A stretch of DNA of 64,000 bases, taken from assembly GCF_001458295.1 (NCBI RefSeq), contig NZ_CYUD01000001.1, positions 186,001-250,000 of the forward strand, read 5' to 3'. A program made the translations under genes and the position numbers. Positions 10,001-18,556 of the stretch are shown here, in pieces (the stretch's first letter is position 1; every line of letters begins with the position of its first letter). Source of the stretch: Ruegeria denitrificans. GTDB lineage: Bacteria > Pseudomonadota > Alphaproteobacteria > Rhodobacterales > Rhodobacteraceae. The notes beneath the pieces were generated by a model that made no database searches, was not told the DNA's origin, and saw only the letters and a program-made list of their open reading frames with translations.

Positions 10001-10508
10001 CCCTTTCATTGCCAAGATGGCCGGTGTGGTTTCGGGACGGCAGGAACGCAAATCAGCCAAGGGCAACCGCTTTGCATTTGCGCAATTGTCTGATCCAAGC
10101 GGGGCGTATGAAGTCACGCTGTTCTCGGAAACGCTGGAAAAATCGCGAGAGTTTCTGGAAACCGGTGCGCAGGTCGTTCTGTCCGCCGAGGCAACAATGG
10201 AATCCGATCAGTTGAAACTGCTGGCCCGTTCAGTGGGGCCGGTGGACTCGGTCGTGGCCGAAGCGGGAGCGACCGGGTTGCGGATATTTGTTGACGTGCC
10301 CGAAGTGCTGCCGACGGTCGCCAAGGTGCTGGAAGACGCGGCAGGCGCGGCCAAGCGCGCGGCCAAGGGGCCGATCCACATTTGTCTGCTGGATCCCGGC
10401 CTGCCGGGGGATGTCGAGATGGAACTGGGGCAGGATTTCCCGATCAACCCGCAGATCAAGGGCGCGATCAAATCTTTGGATGGCGTGACCCTGGTCGAGG
10501 AAATCTGA
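7008..10508 (+). CDS. dnaE: DNA polymerase III alpha subunit
   Basis: A 1,166-residue replicative polymerase (C-family, DnaE1 type). The N-terminal PHP domain begins FIHLRVHTEYSLLEGAVR. The palm carries GPGRGSGAGSLVAYAL and the catalytic-acid block MPDFDIDFCMDRR (about 400-412), followed by THAAGVVIGD. Towards the C-terminus are HhH-type segments and an OB-fold (FIAKMAGVVSGRQERKSAKG, about 1003) that contacts DNA and other holoenzyme parts. Length and motif order match alphaproteobacterial DnaE. It stands alone on the plus strand; the next gene starts 85 bp later after a small hairpin. Confidence 0.97.
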   Translation: MSSTPRFIHLRVHTEYSLLEGAVRLKKLPALCEKMEMPAVAVTDTNSMFSALEFSVTSSGAGVQPIMGCQVDLTYLKAQPGEKPKIPAPLVLLAQSEVGYENLMKLSSCLYVDKGGQLPQVTLEELAERSDGLVCLSGGPDGPVGMLLQQGQRPAAEILVDRLAAMFSDRFYIELQRHPGEAGQPEAEQLTERGHIEMAYAKNLPLVATNDVYFPTSDMYEAHDALICIAEGAYVDQQDGRRRLTAQHYFKSQQEMVTLFADLPEALENTVEIAKRCAFMAYRRDPILPKFADDEVAELRRIANEGLQKRLAVIPHAVTPEEYQERLDFELGIIEGMGFPGYFLIVADFIQWSKDQDIPVGPGRGSGAGSLVAYALTITDLDPLRYSLLFERFLNPERVSMPDFDIDFCMDRREEVIRYVQQKYGRDKVGQIITFGALLSKAAVRDIGRVLQMPYGQVDRLSKMIPVEGVKPVSIEKALKDEPRLREEARSEEVVDRLLTYGQQVEGLLRNASTHAAGVVIGDRPLDALVPLYQDPRSDMPATQFNMKWVEQAGLVKFDFLGLKTLTVIQNAMDLIFKSGRDLHISPDGTELYEPADGAKNQINAIPLDDEATYKLYSAAKTVAVFQVESSGMMDALKRMKPDCIEDIIALVALYRPGPMENIPKFCEVKNKLSDRDTLHPSIDHILDETQGIIVYQEQVMQIAQEMAGYSLGGADLLRRAMGKKIQEAMDAERPKFLKGAAENDVDEAKATEVWNLLDKFANYGFNKSHAAAYAVVSYQTGWLKANHPVEFMAGVMNCDIHLTDKLAVYFEEVRKGLELPYVPPCVNRSLSTFDVVEGHLVYALGALKNVGVEAMNLVVEGREDKPFVNLFDFARRVDLKKVGKRPLEMLARAGAFDQLDKNRRRVFESLDPLVQYSAAIHDQKNSNQVSLFGEAGDDLPEPRLSPTPDWLPAERLSEEFKAIGFYLSGHPLDDYMPALKRKKVMTLDEVTEKARSGPFIAKMAGVVSGRQERKSAKGNRFAFAQLSDPSGAYEVTLFSETLEKSREFLETGAQVVLSAEATMESDQLKLLARSVGPVDSVVAEAGATGLRIFVDVPEVLPTVAKVLEDAAGAAKRAAKGPIHICLLDPGLPGDVEMELGQDFPINPQIKGAIKSLDGVTLVEEI

Positions 10509-10555
10509 CCCACCCTTTTGTTGCCACAGGGTTTTCGCGCCGCTAGGCTGAGATT

Positions 10556-10574
10556 ATGCCCCGTTTCGGGGCAT
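10556..10574 (+). promoter_or_regulatory. Perfect 8-bp hairpin between dnaE and the glycine-zipper gene
   Basis: ATGCCCCG-TTT-CGGGGCAT forms an uninterrupted stem with a 3-base loop. It lies just upstream of the AGGAGG at 10580-10585. No T-run follows, so it is not a canonical terminator; it could be the dnaE 3' end or a leader structure of the next gene. Confidence 0.4.
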
Positions 10575-10593
10575 GTCACAGGAGGGCACATCT

Positions 10594-10815
10594 ATGTCAA
10601 TTTCAGCTGTTGGTTTTAGAACGCTTGCCTTAGCAGCCGCCGCGTCACTGGCGATGGCGTCCGGGGCGCTGGCAGATAACAAGGATGACAAGAAGAAAAA
10701 GCAAACGATCGAAGGTGCTTTGATCGGCGCTGGCGTGGGTGCTTTGATCGGCGACGGCAAGGGGGCGGCGATCGGCGGCGTGGCCGGGGCTATTATCGGA
10801 CATAACTGGAAGTGA
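10594..10815 (+). CDS. Small exported glycine-zipper protein
   Basis: A 73-residue protein. The start at 10594 is preferred over an upstream in-frame ATG at 10573 because AGGAGG lies 8 bases before it. The N-terminus is a clear signal peptide (TLALAAAASLAMASGALA), followed by a lysine-rich stretch (DNKDDKKKKQT) and two glycine-zipper repeats (GALIGAGVGALIGDGKG, AAIGGVAGAIIGH). Proteins of this type (YMGG/glycine-zipper 2TM) sit in or on the outer membrane; no enzymatic role is known. Its stop overlaps the start of the next gene, so the two are probably co-translated. Confidence 0.8.
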   Translation: MSISAVGFRTLALAAAASLAMASGALADNKDDKKKKQTIEGALIGAGVGALIGDGKGAAIGGVAGAIIGHNWK

Positions 10816-11189
10816 TGGTGATGCGGTTTCTTAGACTCAGAATGCCCGTTTGTGCCGCAATTCTGGCGGCTCCCTGTGTGGCGATGGCCGATGACGCGGC
10901 GGACCAGATGGTACAGGATGCTTTGCCCGTGATGCATTACACCTGCGCCTCGATTGCCGAAGAGGCAGATGGCGACGAAGCCTTTGTCGTGACTGTTGTT
11001 GAAAAGATGACGGCCCTGTCGCTCTACAACCGTCAGATTAATATCGAAGACCATGCGACCACGGACGAGGAAAAGGCCCAGCTACGTGAAGCCTTTATTG
11101 GCGCGCTGTCGGAAGGCTGCGCCGCGGATAAAGATGCCCTCTTGGGCGGAGTGGTCGATAACGCGGTGAAATCGACGCTCGGTCTGTGA
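10812..11189 (+). CDS. Conserved exported protein of unknown function
   Basis: A 125-residue protein beginning MVMRFLRLRMPVCAAILAAP with a signal peptide likely cleaved after VAMA. The mature part is acidic and helical, with two cysteines (YTCAS, EGCAADK) that could form a disulfide in the periplasm. The ATG overlaps the stop of the glycine-zipper gene, so the two likely form a pair. I do not recognise the family. Confidence 0.65.
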   Translation: MMVMRFLRLRMPVCAAILAAPCVAMADDAADQMVQDALPVMHYTCASIAEEADGDEAFVVTVVEKMTALSLYNRQINIEDHATTDEEKAQLREAFIGALSEGCAADKDALLGGVVDNAVKSTLGL

Positions 11190-11233
11190 TCAACAGATTT
11201 ATTAATCGCCGACCGAAATTCAGGGCTGAGAAT

Positions 11234-11992
11234 TCAGTCGGATTTTCGCAGTGCGGGCAACCCGACGCCCGTGCATTCGAAACCGCCGTCGGACGCAATT
11301 ACCTGGCCAGTTACGTAGCTGGCCTTGTCCGAGCAAAGAAAAAAGATCACCTGAGCGATCTCTTCTTCCGAACCATAGCGGTTCAACGGAATTGCGTCAT
11401 GATACGCGGCGATGATTTCGGGTGTGTGAACTGCCATCGCCAGCTTGGTGCGAACCGGGCCCGGACAGACACAATTGGCTCGAATCCCGTATTCTCCCAA
11501 CTCTGCGGCTTGCTGTTTGGTCAGGTGGATGACGCCAGCTTTTGAAGTACCGTACGCAACACGTAAGGTGCTGGCCCGCAGTCCCGAGATCGAGGCGATA
11601 TTGACAATAGCTCCTCGGCTTTCGCGAAGGGCTGGAATTGAAGCCTGTGAAACCAGAAACACACCGTCAAGATTAGTTTCCATGACGCGGCGCCACACCG
11701 CAAAGTCGTGTTGCTCAATCGGTCCAAATTCGGCGATACCCGCATTGTTGACCACGGCGTCAATTCGACCGAACTTTGACATAACGGCCTTTACCATATC
11801 GTCGACCTGATCCGGATCTGAAACATCAGCAACGATCGGCATCGTGCCATCAAGACTGCTGGCCGCCTGAGACAATGCTTCCGCATCACGATCAATCATC
11901 GCCACCTGCCACAAGTTCTGGAGAAACAGTTTTGTGGTAGCCAAGCCAATGCCGCGCGCGGCTCCAGTAACAAGAGCGAGTTTTTGGGCCAT
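11234..11992 (-). CDS. Short-chain dehydrogenase/reductase (SDR)
   Basis: A 252-residue classical SDR. It has the NAD(P)-binding TGAARGIG (9-16), a DVSD segment that contacts the adenine, NNAGIAEFG (about 86), and the catalytic Ser of NIASISG with YGTSK (Tyr/Lys, about 146-150). Aspartate in MIDRDAEAL at the end of strand 2 argues for NAD(H) over NADP(H). The C-terminus has the common SDR ending VTGQVIASDGGFECTG. The substrate cannot be inferred: it stands alone, convergent with the exported-protein gene and separated from slyX by about 110 bp. Confidence 0.88.
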   Translation of the reverse strand: MAQKLALVTGAARGIGLATTKLFLQNLWQVAMIDRDAEALSQAASSLDGTMPIVADVSDPDQVDDMVKAVMSKFGRIDAVVNNAGIAEFGPIEQHDFAVWRRVMETNLDGVFLVSQASIPALRESRGAIVNIASISGLRASTLRVAYGTSKAGVIHLTKQQAAELGEYGIRANCVCPGPVRTKLAMAVHTPEIIAAYHDAIPLNRYGSEEEIAQVIFFLCSDKASYVTGQVIASDGGFECTGVGLPALRKSD

Positions 11993-12101
11993 GAAATTAC
12001 TCCGGTCATTGGGTTGCGGCGATTGCAGTGCCTCTTTTAGAGATGTGCTGTAAATGCTGAATTGCGGACTGTTGATTCAGGGGGCGCATTCAAATTAGGC
12101 A

Positions 12102-12296
12102 TCAATAATGCGGCGGGCGTTCGTCGCCCAGCACAATCCCACCCGATCCTTCCTGCGCTCGTTCTCCTTCGCGGCGCATCAGCATCTCGACCCGGCGGGT
12201 CAGGCGGTCGATCTCGTCCTGCTGGCGGGTGACAACCGAGTTCAGCTCTTCAACCGTGCGGGTCAGGTGGGCGATCTGTTCTTCCAGATGCTGCAT
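12102..12296 (-). CDS. slyX: SlyX family protein
   Basis: A 64-residue coiled-coil protein (HLEEQIAHLTRTVEELNSVV, then heptads to about residue 42) with the characteristic short tail ending RPPHY. This fits the SlyX family, whose function is not established. An AAGGAG ribosome-binding site lies upstream of the ATG at 12296. It is divergent from hisS. Confidence 0.85.
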   Translation of the reverse strand: MQHLEEQIAHLTRTVEELNSVVTRQQDEIDRLTRRVEMLMRREGERAQEGSGGIVLGDERPPHY

Positions 12297-12423
12297 TGGG
12301 GTCTCCTTCTTCGCCGGTCATAGCGACACGTGAGACCCAAGGCCAGCGAAAGCGCGCCTTGCCCCGATGCGGGCCATGGGATAGACCGCGCGCGGAACAA
12401 GTATACTCCCAAGGACGCCCCAC

Positions 12424-13911
12424 ATGGCCAAGCCCAAGAAACAGCCCCGCCCCAAGGCAATTACGCCAAAAGGGTTCCGCGACTATTTCGGCCAGGAAGT
12501 CACGCAGCGCACCGAGATGCTGCGGGCTATTGCGGACGTCTATCATCGTTACGGGTTTGATGCCTTGGAAAGCAGCGCGGTTGAAACCGTCGAAGCGCTG
12601 GGCAAATTCCTTCCGGACGTCGATCGCCCCAACGAAGGCGTGTTCGCGTGGCAGGAAGTGGACGATAATGACAAGGGCGACTGGATGGCCCTGCGCTATG
12701 ACCTGACCGCGCCTTTGGCCCGCGTCTATGCGCAGCACCGCAACGATTTGCCGACGCCTTATCGCCGTTATGCGATGGGGCCTGTCTGGCGCAACGAAAA
12801 ACCAGGACCGGGGCGTTATCGCCAATTTTATCAGTGTGATGCGGATACGGTGGGTACGGCCTCGATGGCCGCAGATGCTGAGATCTGTGCTATGCTGTCA
12901 GACACGCTGGAAACTGTCGGCATTCCTCGTGGTGACTATCTGGTGCGGGTGAATAACCGCAAGGTTCTGAACGGTGTGCTCGAGGCGATGGGTCTGGGCG
13001 AAGACGCTGCCGCGCGCGACAACGTTCTGCGCACCATCGACAAGTTCGACAAGGTGGGTGAGCAAGGCGTGCGAGAGTTGCTGACCAAGGGTCGACTGGA
13101 TGCTTCGGGGGCGTTTATCGACGGTGTGGGCCTCAGCGACGATCAGGCCGAGCCGGTGATTGCTTTCTTGACATCGAAAGCTGCGGATGCCGCTAGAACG
13201 CTGGCGAACCTGCGTGCCGCTGTGGGTGACAGCAAGATCGGTGCGGACGGTATTGCGGAGTTGGAACAGATCGGCGCGCTGCTGGATGCGGGTGGTTACG
13301 GTGTGGACCGGATCGAGATTGACCCCTCGGTCGTGCGCGGCCTCGGTTATTACACCGGGCCGGTCTACGAGGCCGAGCTGACCTTTGAGATTTTCGACGA
13401 GAAGGGCCGCAAGCGGCAGTTCGGGTCGGTCTCGGGCGGTGGTCGTTACGACGATCTGGTCAAACGTTTTACCGGGCAGGAGGTTCCTGCGACCGGTATC
13501 TCTATCGGCGTCGACCGTTTGCTGGCCGCCTTGCGTGAAAAAGGCCGCATCGCGGCGCAGGCCACTGGCCCCGTGGTTGTCACTGTTATGGATCGCGACC
13601 GCATGGCCGACTATCAGGCCATGGTGGCCGAGCTGCGCAATGCGGGTATCCGGGCCGAGGTCTATCTGGGCAACCCCAAGAATTTTGGTAATCAGCTGAA
13701 ATATGCGGATAAGCGAAACTCTCCGATTGCCGTGATCGAGGGAGGTGATGAAAAGGCCAATGGCATCGTGCAGATCAAGGATCTGATCCTGGGTGCGAAG
13801 ATCGCCGAAAGCGCCACGCTGGAGGAATGGAAAGAACGCCCCAGCCAGTTTGAGGTGCCGCGCGGCGATCTGGTCGCCAAAGTGCGCGAAATTCTGGACA
13901 GTCAGGACTGA
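12424..13911 (+). CDS. hisS: Histidyl-tRNA synthetase
   Basis: A 495-residue class II aminoacyl-tRNA synthetase. The N-terminal motif 1 region ([12 protein letters not shown]) is followed by motif 2 ([20 protein letters not shown]), the histidine-specific motif [14 protein letters not shown] (about 304) and motif 3 ([12 protein letters not shown]). The C-terminal anticodon-binding domain starts around [15 protein letters not shown]. It charges tRNA-His in the cytoplasm. hisZ starts 3 bp after its stop, so tRNA charging and the first step of histidine synthesis are in one operon. Confidence 0.96.
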   Translation: MAKPKKQPRPKAITPKGFRDYFGQEVTQRTEMLRAIADVYHRYGFDALESSAVETVEALGKFLPDVDRPNEGVFAWQEVDDNDKGDWMALRYDLTAPLARVYAQHRNDLPTPYRRYAMGPVWRNEKPGPGRYRQFYQCDADTVGTASMAADAEICAMLSDTLETVGIPRGDYLVRVNNRKVLNGVLEAMGLGEDAAARDNVLRTIDKFDKVGEQGVRELLTKGRLDASGAFIDGVGLSDDQAEPVIAFLTSKAADAARTLANLRAAVGDSKIGADGIAELEQIGALLDAGGYGVDRIEIDPSVVRGLGYYTGPVYEAELTFEIFDEKGRKRQFGSVSGGGRYDDLVKRFTGQEVPATGISIGVDRLLAALREKGRIAAQATGPVVVTVMDRDRMADYQAMVAELRNAGIRAEVYLGNPKNFGNQLKYADKRNSPIAVIEGGDEKANGIVQIKDLILGAKIAESATLEEWKERPSQFEVPRGDLVAKVREILDSQD

Positions 13912-13914
13912 CCG

Positions 13915-15003
13915 ATGGCCAACCGTTCCCAGATACAAGCCCGCGCCGCGATGATGCGGGTCCGGTTCGAGGCCGCAGGCGCGCAGGTCGTTGATCCGCC
14001 CTTGCTACAACCGGCGGACACACTCCTGGACCTCTATGGCGAAGACATCCGCGCCCGTGCCTATGTCACCTCGGACGCGTTGCGCGGCGAGCAGATGCTG
14101 CGTCCGGATTTCACGCTGCCCGTGGTGCAGATGCATATGAGCGAAGGGGCCGAGCCCGCGCGCTATACCTATTCGGGCGAGGTGTTTCGGCGGCAAGAGC
14201 ACGACCCGGACCGGTCCAACGAATATATTCAGGTCGGATATGAGGTCTTTGACCGAAATGACCCTGCCTGGGCGGATGCCGAGGTATTCTCGTTGTTTGC
14301 GTTGCAACTGCGCGGGTTGCCCCTGCGCGCGGCCACAGGGGATATCGGTATCCTGACAGCCGCCGTGCAGGGTCTGCGGACGACCGACAGACGCAAGGAT
14401 GCGCTGATGCGGCATTTGTGGCGCCCGCGCCGGTTTCGCACTTTGCTGGACCGTTTCGCAGGACGCAAACCCGGTCCCGAAGGGCGTGATGCGCTATTGG
14501 AGGCCAAAGACCCTCTGGCCATCGACGTGCCAATGATCGGCAAACGCCGCGCCTCCGAGATTGAGGCGCGGATCGAAGCGCTGCGCGAGGATCGCGACAC
14601 ACCGCCGATTTCCGACTATGAGCTGGTCGGGCTGGAAACGCTGCTGAACGTGCGCGAGACCATGCCCTTTGCGTTGGAGCAACTGCGTGACGTGGCGGTA
14701 GACCTGCCGCAGATCACCCCCGCGCTGGACCGGCTCGAGGCGCGTGTTGCCTCGCTACAGGCGCGCGGTGTGGATGTGGAACGGCTGGATTTCGAGGCCG
14801 CTTATGGCCGGACGTCGATGGAATATTACGACGGGTTTGTCTTTGGCTTCTATGCCGAGGGTCGCCCCGATCTGCCCCCCATCGCCACCGGTGGGCGCTA
14901 TGACGCGCTGACGCGGCAATTGGGCAACGGCGCGGAAATCCCTGCCGTGGGCGGCGTGCTGCGCCCGGACCTGATGCTTGAGGTTGAGGAGGACGCGCAA
15001 TGA
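13915..15003 (+). CDS. hisZ: HisZ, regulatory subunit of ATP phosphoribosyltransferase
   Basis: A 362-residue paralogue of the HisRS catalytic core (RPDFTLPVVQMHMSEGAEPARYTYSGEVFR resembles motif 2; PPIATGGRYDALTRQLG resembles motif 3) lacking the anticodon-binding domain. HisZ pairs with the short form of HisG and is needed for its activity and its feedback control by histidine. The gene begins 3 bp after hisS and overlaps hisG by 4 bp. The 229-residue HisG next door supports this assignment over a second HisS. Confidence 0.93.
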   Translation: MANRSQIQARAAMMRVRFEAAGAQVVDPPLLQPADTLLDLYGEDIRARAYVTSDALRGEQMLRPDFTLPVVQMHMSEGAEPARYTYSGEVFRRQEHDPDRSNEYIQVGYEVFDRNDPAWADAEVFSLFALQLRGLPLRAATGDIGILTAAVQGLRTTDRRKDALMRHLWRPRRFRTLLDRFAGRKPGPEGRDALLEAKDPLAIDVPMIGKRRASEIEARIEALREDRDTPPISDYELVGLETLLNVRETMPFALEQLRDVAVDLPQITPALDRLEARVASLQARGVDVERLDFEAAYGRTSMEYYDGFVFGFYAEGRPDLPPIATGGRYDALTRQLGNGAEIPAVGGVLRPDLMLEVEEDAQ

Positions 15004-15689
15004 GCCTGAAACTTGGCGTACCCTCAAAGGGCCGGTTGATGGAGAAGACGTTTTCGTGGTTCGAAAAGCGTGGCATCACCTTGTCGCGCAGCGGCTCGGA
15101 CCGGGAATATGCGGGCAAGGTCGAAGGCATCGAGGGCGTTTCTCTGATCCTGCTGTCCGCCGGGGAAATCCCGCGCGAACTGGCGGCGGGACGGATCCAT
15201 CTGGGCGTCACCGGCATCGATCTGGTGCACGAGAAATTGCCGCGCTGGGAACAGCAGGTCGAGGAGATCTCGAAGCTTGGTTTCGGCAAGGCCGATCTGA
15301 TTATTGCCACGCCCGCCTGCTGGGTCGATGTGGACACGCTGGACGATCTGGACGCGGCAGCGGCGGCATACCGCAAGACCCACGGCCACCGACTGCGGAT
15401 TGCCACCAAATATCACCGGCTGGTGAGGGAGTTCCTGACCGATGCAGGCGTGGCCGATTATACGCTGGTCGACAGCCAGGGCGCGACCGAGGGCACGGTG
15501 ATGAACGAAACCGCCGAGGCGATTGCGGACATTACATCCAGCGGCGAAACCCTGCGCGCCAATCACTTGAAAATCCTCACGGATGGTCTTGTGTTGCAGT
15601 CACAAGCGACCCTATGGCGCAGCCGGGTGGCCAAATATGGCGCGGTTGAGAAGTCGGTTCTTACCGAATTGCTGGATCGGCTGGGCTGA
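15000..15689 (+). CDS. hisG: ATP phosphoribosyltransferase, catalytic subunit (short form)
   Basis: A 229-residue HisG of the short form, without the C-terminal regulatory domain of the long enzyme. It joins ATP and PRPP to give phosphoribosyl-ATP, the first committed step to histidine. Visible features are SLKLGVPSKGRLMEKTF at the N-terminus, the ligand-binding GVTGIDLVHE, ATKYHRLVREFL, and the PRPP-loop-type segment VDSQGATEGTVMNETAEAI. It overlaps hisZ by 4 bp. A prs gene supplying PRPP lies at 44829-45848. Confidence 0.95.
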   Translation: MSLKLGVPSKGRLMEKTFSWFEKRGITLSRSGSDREYAGKVEGIEGVSLILLSAGEIPRELAAGRIHLGVTGIDLVHEKLPRWEQQVEEISKLGFGKADLIIATPACWVDVDTLDDLDAAAAAYRKTHGHRLRIATKYHRLVREFLTDAGVADYTLVDSQGATEGTVMNETAEAIADITSSGETLRANHLKILTDGLVLQSQATLWRSRVAKYGAVEKSVLTELLDRLG

Positions 15690-16145
15690 TCAAAGCACTC
15701 CGATTTCTGCCAGCGCGCGGTTGAGATCGTCGGGCAGGGCGTCGTCTTGCTCGCGCCCTTGCGGCAGATCGGCGGGGGTGTCTTCGGGTTTCAGGTAGCG
15801 CCAGCCCTGAAACGGGCGTTTAAGGGCGGTTTGCGTACGGAGCACCTCGGGGTCCAGTACGATGGCACAGCGGCGGATGCCGTCCTCGCCGCGTACTTCG
15901 TCCAGCCGCAGGATGCGCTGACGGCATTGGATCACGCCCTTGATTACCCAATAGATTGATCCGCCGTTCAGAATCTCGGCCTCGCGCTTGGGCCACATGC
16001 GGGTAACGTGGCGCGGGCAGCCGTCCTCGTACAGCGGTTTACGGCTGTCCTGCCACGCGATCAGCGTGTCGACGCTTTCCGAACCGACCGAGAGTTTTAT
16101 CAGGTTTACGTACTTATCCACAGTTTTCCCACAGAGTCGTCCCAA
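15690..16145 (-). CDS. DUF1489 family protein
   Basis: At most 151 residues. Conserved segments VNLIKLSVG, HVTRMWPKREAEIL and GSIYWVIKGVIQCRQRIL identify the DUF1489 family of alphaproteobacteria, of unknown function. The family normally begins close to VNLIKL, so the true start may be the GTG at 16121 and not the ATG at 16145; neither has a strong ribosome-binding site. It is convergent with hisG (adjacent stops). A perfect DnaA box at 16114-16122 overlaps its 5' end. Confidence 0.8.
   Translation of the reverse strand: MGRLCGKTVDKYVNLIKLSVGSESVDTLIAWQDSRKPLYEDGCPRHVTRMWPKREAEILNGGSIYWVIKGVIQCRQRILRLDEVRGEDGIRRCAIVLDPEVLRTQTALKRPFQGWRYLKPEDTPADLPQGREQDDALPDDLNRALAEIGVL
16114..16122 (+). promoter_or_regulatory. 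Consensus DnaA box upstream of nrdJ
   Basis: TTATCCACA matches the bacterial DnaA box exactly, 128 bp before the nrdJ start. DnaA is known to regulate nrdAB in E. coli; a link to nrdJ here is an inference, and a single 9-mer can occur by chance. Confidence 0.4.
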
Positions 16146-16250
16146 GGCCCACCTTCATATTGTAGCTCTCTGGAGGCTTTCATCAAGGTGTTGTGGTATA
16201 CATGTGATTTAGGGTAGTCTGGATACCTCTTTCAGAACAGGGAATCACCA

Positions 16251-18533
16251 ATGAGCCGCTTTGCCGCCCCCATCGCCGAGCAGATCTGGGACATGAAATA
16301 CCGCTTTAAAAAGGCGGATGGCACGCCCATCGACCAGACGGTTGAAGACAGTTGGCGACGCATCGCCCGCGATCTGGCGCGGGTGGAAAATGATAAGGCG
16401 CATTGGGAAGAAAAGTTCTTTGAAGCGCTAGAGGATTTCAAATACCTGCCCGCGGGGCGCATTACCGCAGGCGCAGGTACTGCCCGTCAGGTGACCCTGT
16501 TCAACTGCTTTGTCATGGGCACCGTGCCTGACAGCATGGGCGGTATTTTCGATATGCTGAAAGAGGCCGCATTGACCATGCAGCAGGGTGGGGGGATCGG
16601 CTATGATTTCTCGACCATCCGCCCGCGTGGTGCGGATGTGCATGGGGTGGCGGCCGACGCATCGGGGCCGCTGAGCTTTATGGATGTGTGGGATGCGATG
16701 TGCCGGACCATCATGTCAGCGGGCTCGCGCCGTGGTGCGATGATGGCGACCATGCGCTGCGATCATCCCGATATCGAACAGTTCATCACCGCAAAATCCG
16801 ACCCGGCCCGCCTGCGCATGTTCAACATGTCGGTGCTGGTGACCGATCCCTTCATGGAGGCCGTCAAAGCCGACGGACCGTGGGATCTGATGTTCGGCGA
16901 CAAGGTGTATCACACCGTTCAGGCGCGCGACCTGTGGAACAAGATCATGCAGGCCACCTATGACTATGCCGAGCCGGGCGTGATCTTCATCGACCGTATT
17001 AATCAGGCCAACAACCTGAGCTATGTCGAAACCATCGCGGCTACCAACCCCTGTGGTGAACAGCCACTGCCGCCGTATGGAGCGTGTCTGCTAGGCTCGA
17101 TCAACTTGGCGCGATTGGTTGCGGAACCGTTTGAGGATGCGGCCCATCTGGATGAGGCCGCGCTGCAGGAACTGGTCGCCACCGCCGTTCGTATGATGGA
17201 CAACGTGGTCGACGCGTCGAAATTCCCGCTGCCTGAACAAGCAGCCGAGGCGCAAGCCAAGCGCCGCATCGGCTTGGGCGTGACAGGGCTGGCGGATGCG
17301 CTGTTGATGAAGGGTCTGCGCTATGGCTCGGACGAGGCGGCGCGTCAGACCGAGCGCTGGCTGCACGCGATCACCCGCGCCGCGTATCTGGCGTCGGTGG
17401 ATTTGGCGAAGGAAAAAGGGGCGTTTCCTCTGTTCGACGCCGAGAAATATCTGGCCAGTGGCACGATGCAGCAGATGGATGAGGATGTGCGCGATGCGAT
17501 CCGTGAACATGGTATCCGCAACGCTTTGCTGACCTCGATTGCACCGACGGGGACGATATCCCTCTACGCCGGGAATGTGTCTTCGGGGATCGAACCGGTC
17601 TTTGCTTATGCCTATACGCGGAAGGTGCTGCAAAAAGACGGTTCGCGCACCGAGGAAGAAGTGGTGGATTATGCGGTGCAGATGTGGCGCGACAAGTTCG
17701 GGGACGTCGAATTGCCCGACTATTTCGTCAATGCACAGACGTTGCCTCCGACCGATCACGTCAAGATGCAGGCGGCAGCGCAGAAATGGATCGACAGTTC
17801 GATTTCCAAGACGATCAACTGCCCCGAGGATATCAGCTTTGACGCGTTCAAGGATGTCTACATGCAGGCCTGGGACGACGGGTGCAAAGGTTGCACCACC
17901 TATCGCCCGAACGACGTAACCGGATCGGTGCTGACCGTCTCGGAAAGCGCCGACACTGCACCGGGTGAAAGCGCTGGTGCGCCGCATGAGGTCGACGGGG
18001 GCGAAGTCGTTTACATGTCTGAGCCTCTGGATCGCCCGCAAGCGCTGGAGGGCTCGACTTATAAGTTGAAGTGGCCTGATAGCGAGCACGCGATCTATTT
18101 GACCATCAATGACATCGTCATTGGCGGCCGCCGCCGCCCGTTCGAGGTTTTCATCAACTCGAAGAACATGGAACACTACGCCTGGACGCTGGCGCTGACC
18201 CGGATGATCTCGGCCGTGTTCCGGCGGGGCGGGGATGTGTCCTTTGTGGTCGAAGAGTTGAAGGCTGTGTTCGACCCGCGCGGCGGGGCTTGGGTTCAGG
18301 GCAAATACATCCCGTCGATCCTGGCCGCGATTGGCGGAGTGATCGAGCAGCACCTGATCAATATCGGCTTTCTCGAAGGGGAAGGCATGGGTCTGAAATC
18401 CGACCCTCAGGCGCAGGTGGTCAACATGGATGCGCCACGCGGCAAAGCCTGCCCGTCCTGCGGTCAGTTCGACATGGTGATGATCGAAGGCTGCATGACC
18501 TGCCGGAGTTGCGGGCACTCTAAATGCGGGTGA
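16251..18533 (+). CDS. nrdJ: Vitamin B12-dependent (class II) ribonucleotide reductase
   Basis: A 760-residue class II reductase that makes deoxyribonucleotides using adenosylcobalamin to generate the thiyl radical, so no NrdB-type subunit is needed. Visible are the active-site blocks FNCFVMGTVPDSMGG and NPCGEQPLPPYGACLLGSIN, the PTGTISLYAGNVSSGIEP phosphate-site segment, a TSCPD-type domain (about 600-705), and a C-terminal cysteine pair region (CPSCGQF, CMTCRSCGHSKCG) that re-reduces the active site. No cobalamin riboswitch was recognised in the 105-bp leader. A TniB/TniQ element is inserted 23 bp after the stop, separating the gene from its probable original 3' hairpin at 21928-21956. Confidence 0.95.
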   Translation: MSRFAAPIAEQIWDMKYRFKKADGTPIDQTVEDSWRRIARDLARVENDKAHWEEKFFEALEDFKYLPAGRITAGAGTARQVTLFNCFVMGTVPDSMGGIFDMLKEAALTMQQGGGIGYDFSTIRPRGADVHGVAADASGPLSFMDVWDAMCRTIMSAGSRRGAMMATMRCDHPDIEQFITAKSDPARLRMFNMSVLVTDPFMEAVKADGPWDLMFGDKVYHTVQARDLWNKIMQATYDYAEPGVIFIDRINQANNLSYVETIAATNPCGEQPLPPYGACLLGSINLARLVAEPFEDAAHLDEAALQELVATAVRMMDNVVDASKFPLPEQAAEAQAKRRIGLGVTGLADALLMKGLRYGSDEAARQTERWLHAITRAAYLASVDLAKEKGAFPLFDAEKYLASGTMQQMDEDVRDAIREHGIRNALLTSIAPTGTISLYAGNVSSGIEPVFAYAYTRKVLQKDGSRTEEEVVDYAVQMWRDKFGDVELPDYFVNAQTLPPTDHVKMQAAAQKWIDSSISKTINCPEDISFDAFKDVYMQAWDDGCKGCTTYRPNDVTGSVLTVSESADTAPGESAGAPHEVDGGEVVYMSEPLDRPQALEGSTYKLKWPDSEHAIYLTINDIVIGGRRRPFEVFINSKNMEHYAWTLALTRMISAVFRRGGDVSFVVEELKAVFDPRGGAWVQGKYIPSILAAIGGVIEQHLINIGFLEGEGMGLKSDPQAQVVNMDAPRGKACPSCGQFDMVMIEGCMTCRSCGHSKCG

Positions 18534-18551
18534 ACTGGTGACCAGTGCTTT

Positions 18552-18556
18552 ACATA
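18552..18556. repeat. Left copy of 5-bp target-site duplication (ACATA)
   Basis: ACATA lies directly before the left end of the element and is repeated at 21898-21902 directly after its right end. A 5-bp duplication is the size made by Tn7- and Tn5053-type (TnsB/TniA) transposases. Confidence 0.8.

Noticed and set aside
16146..16250. Cobalamin riboswitch before nrdJ
   Set aside because: The leader is only about 105 bp and no B12-box-like sequence was recognised.
17091..18518. Long open frame on the minus strand (about 475 codons)
   Set aside because: It is antisense to nrdJ and has no recognisable domain.
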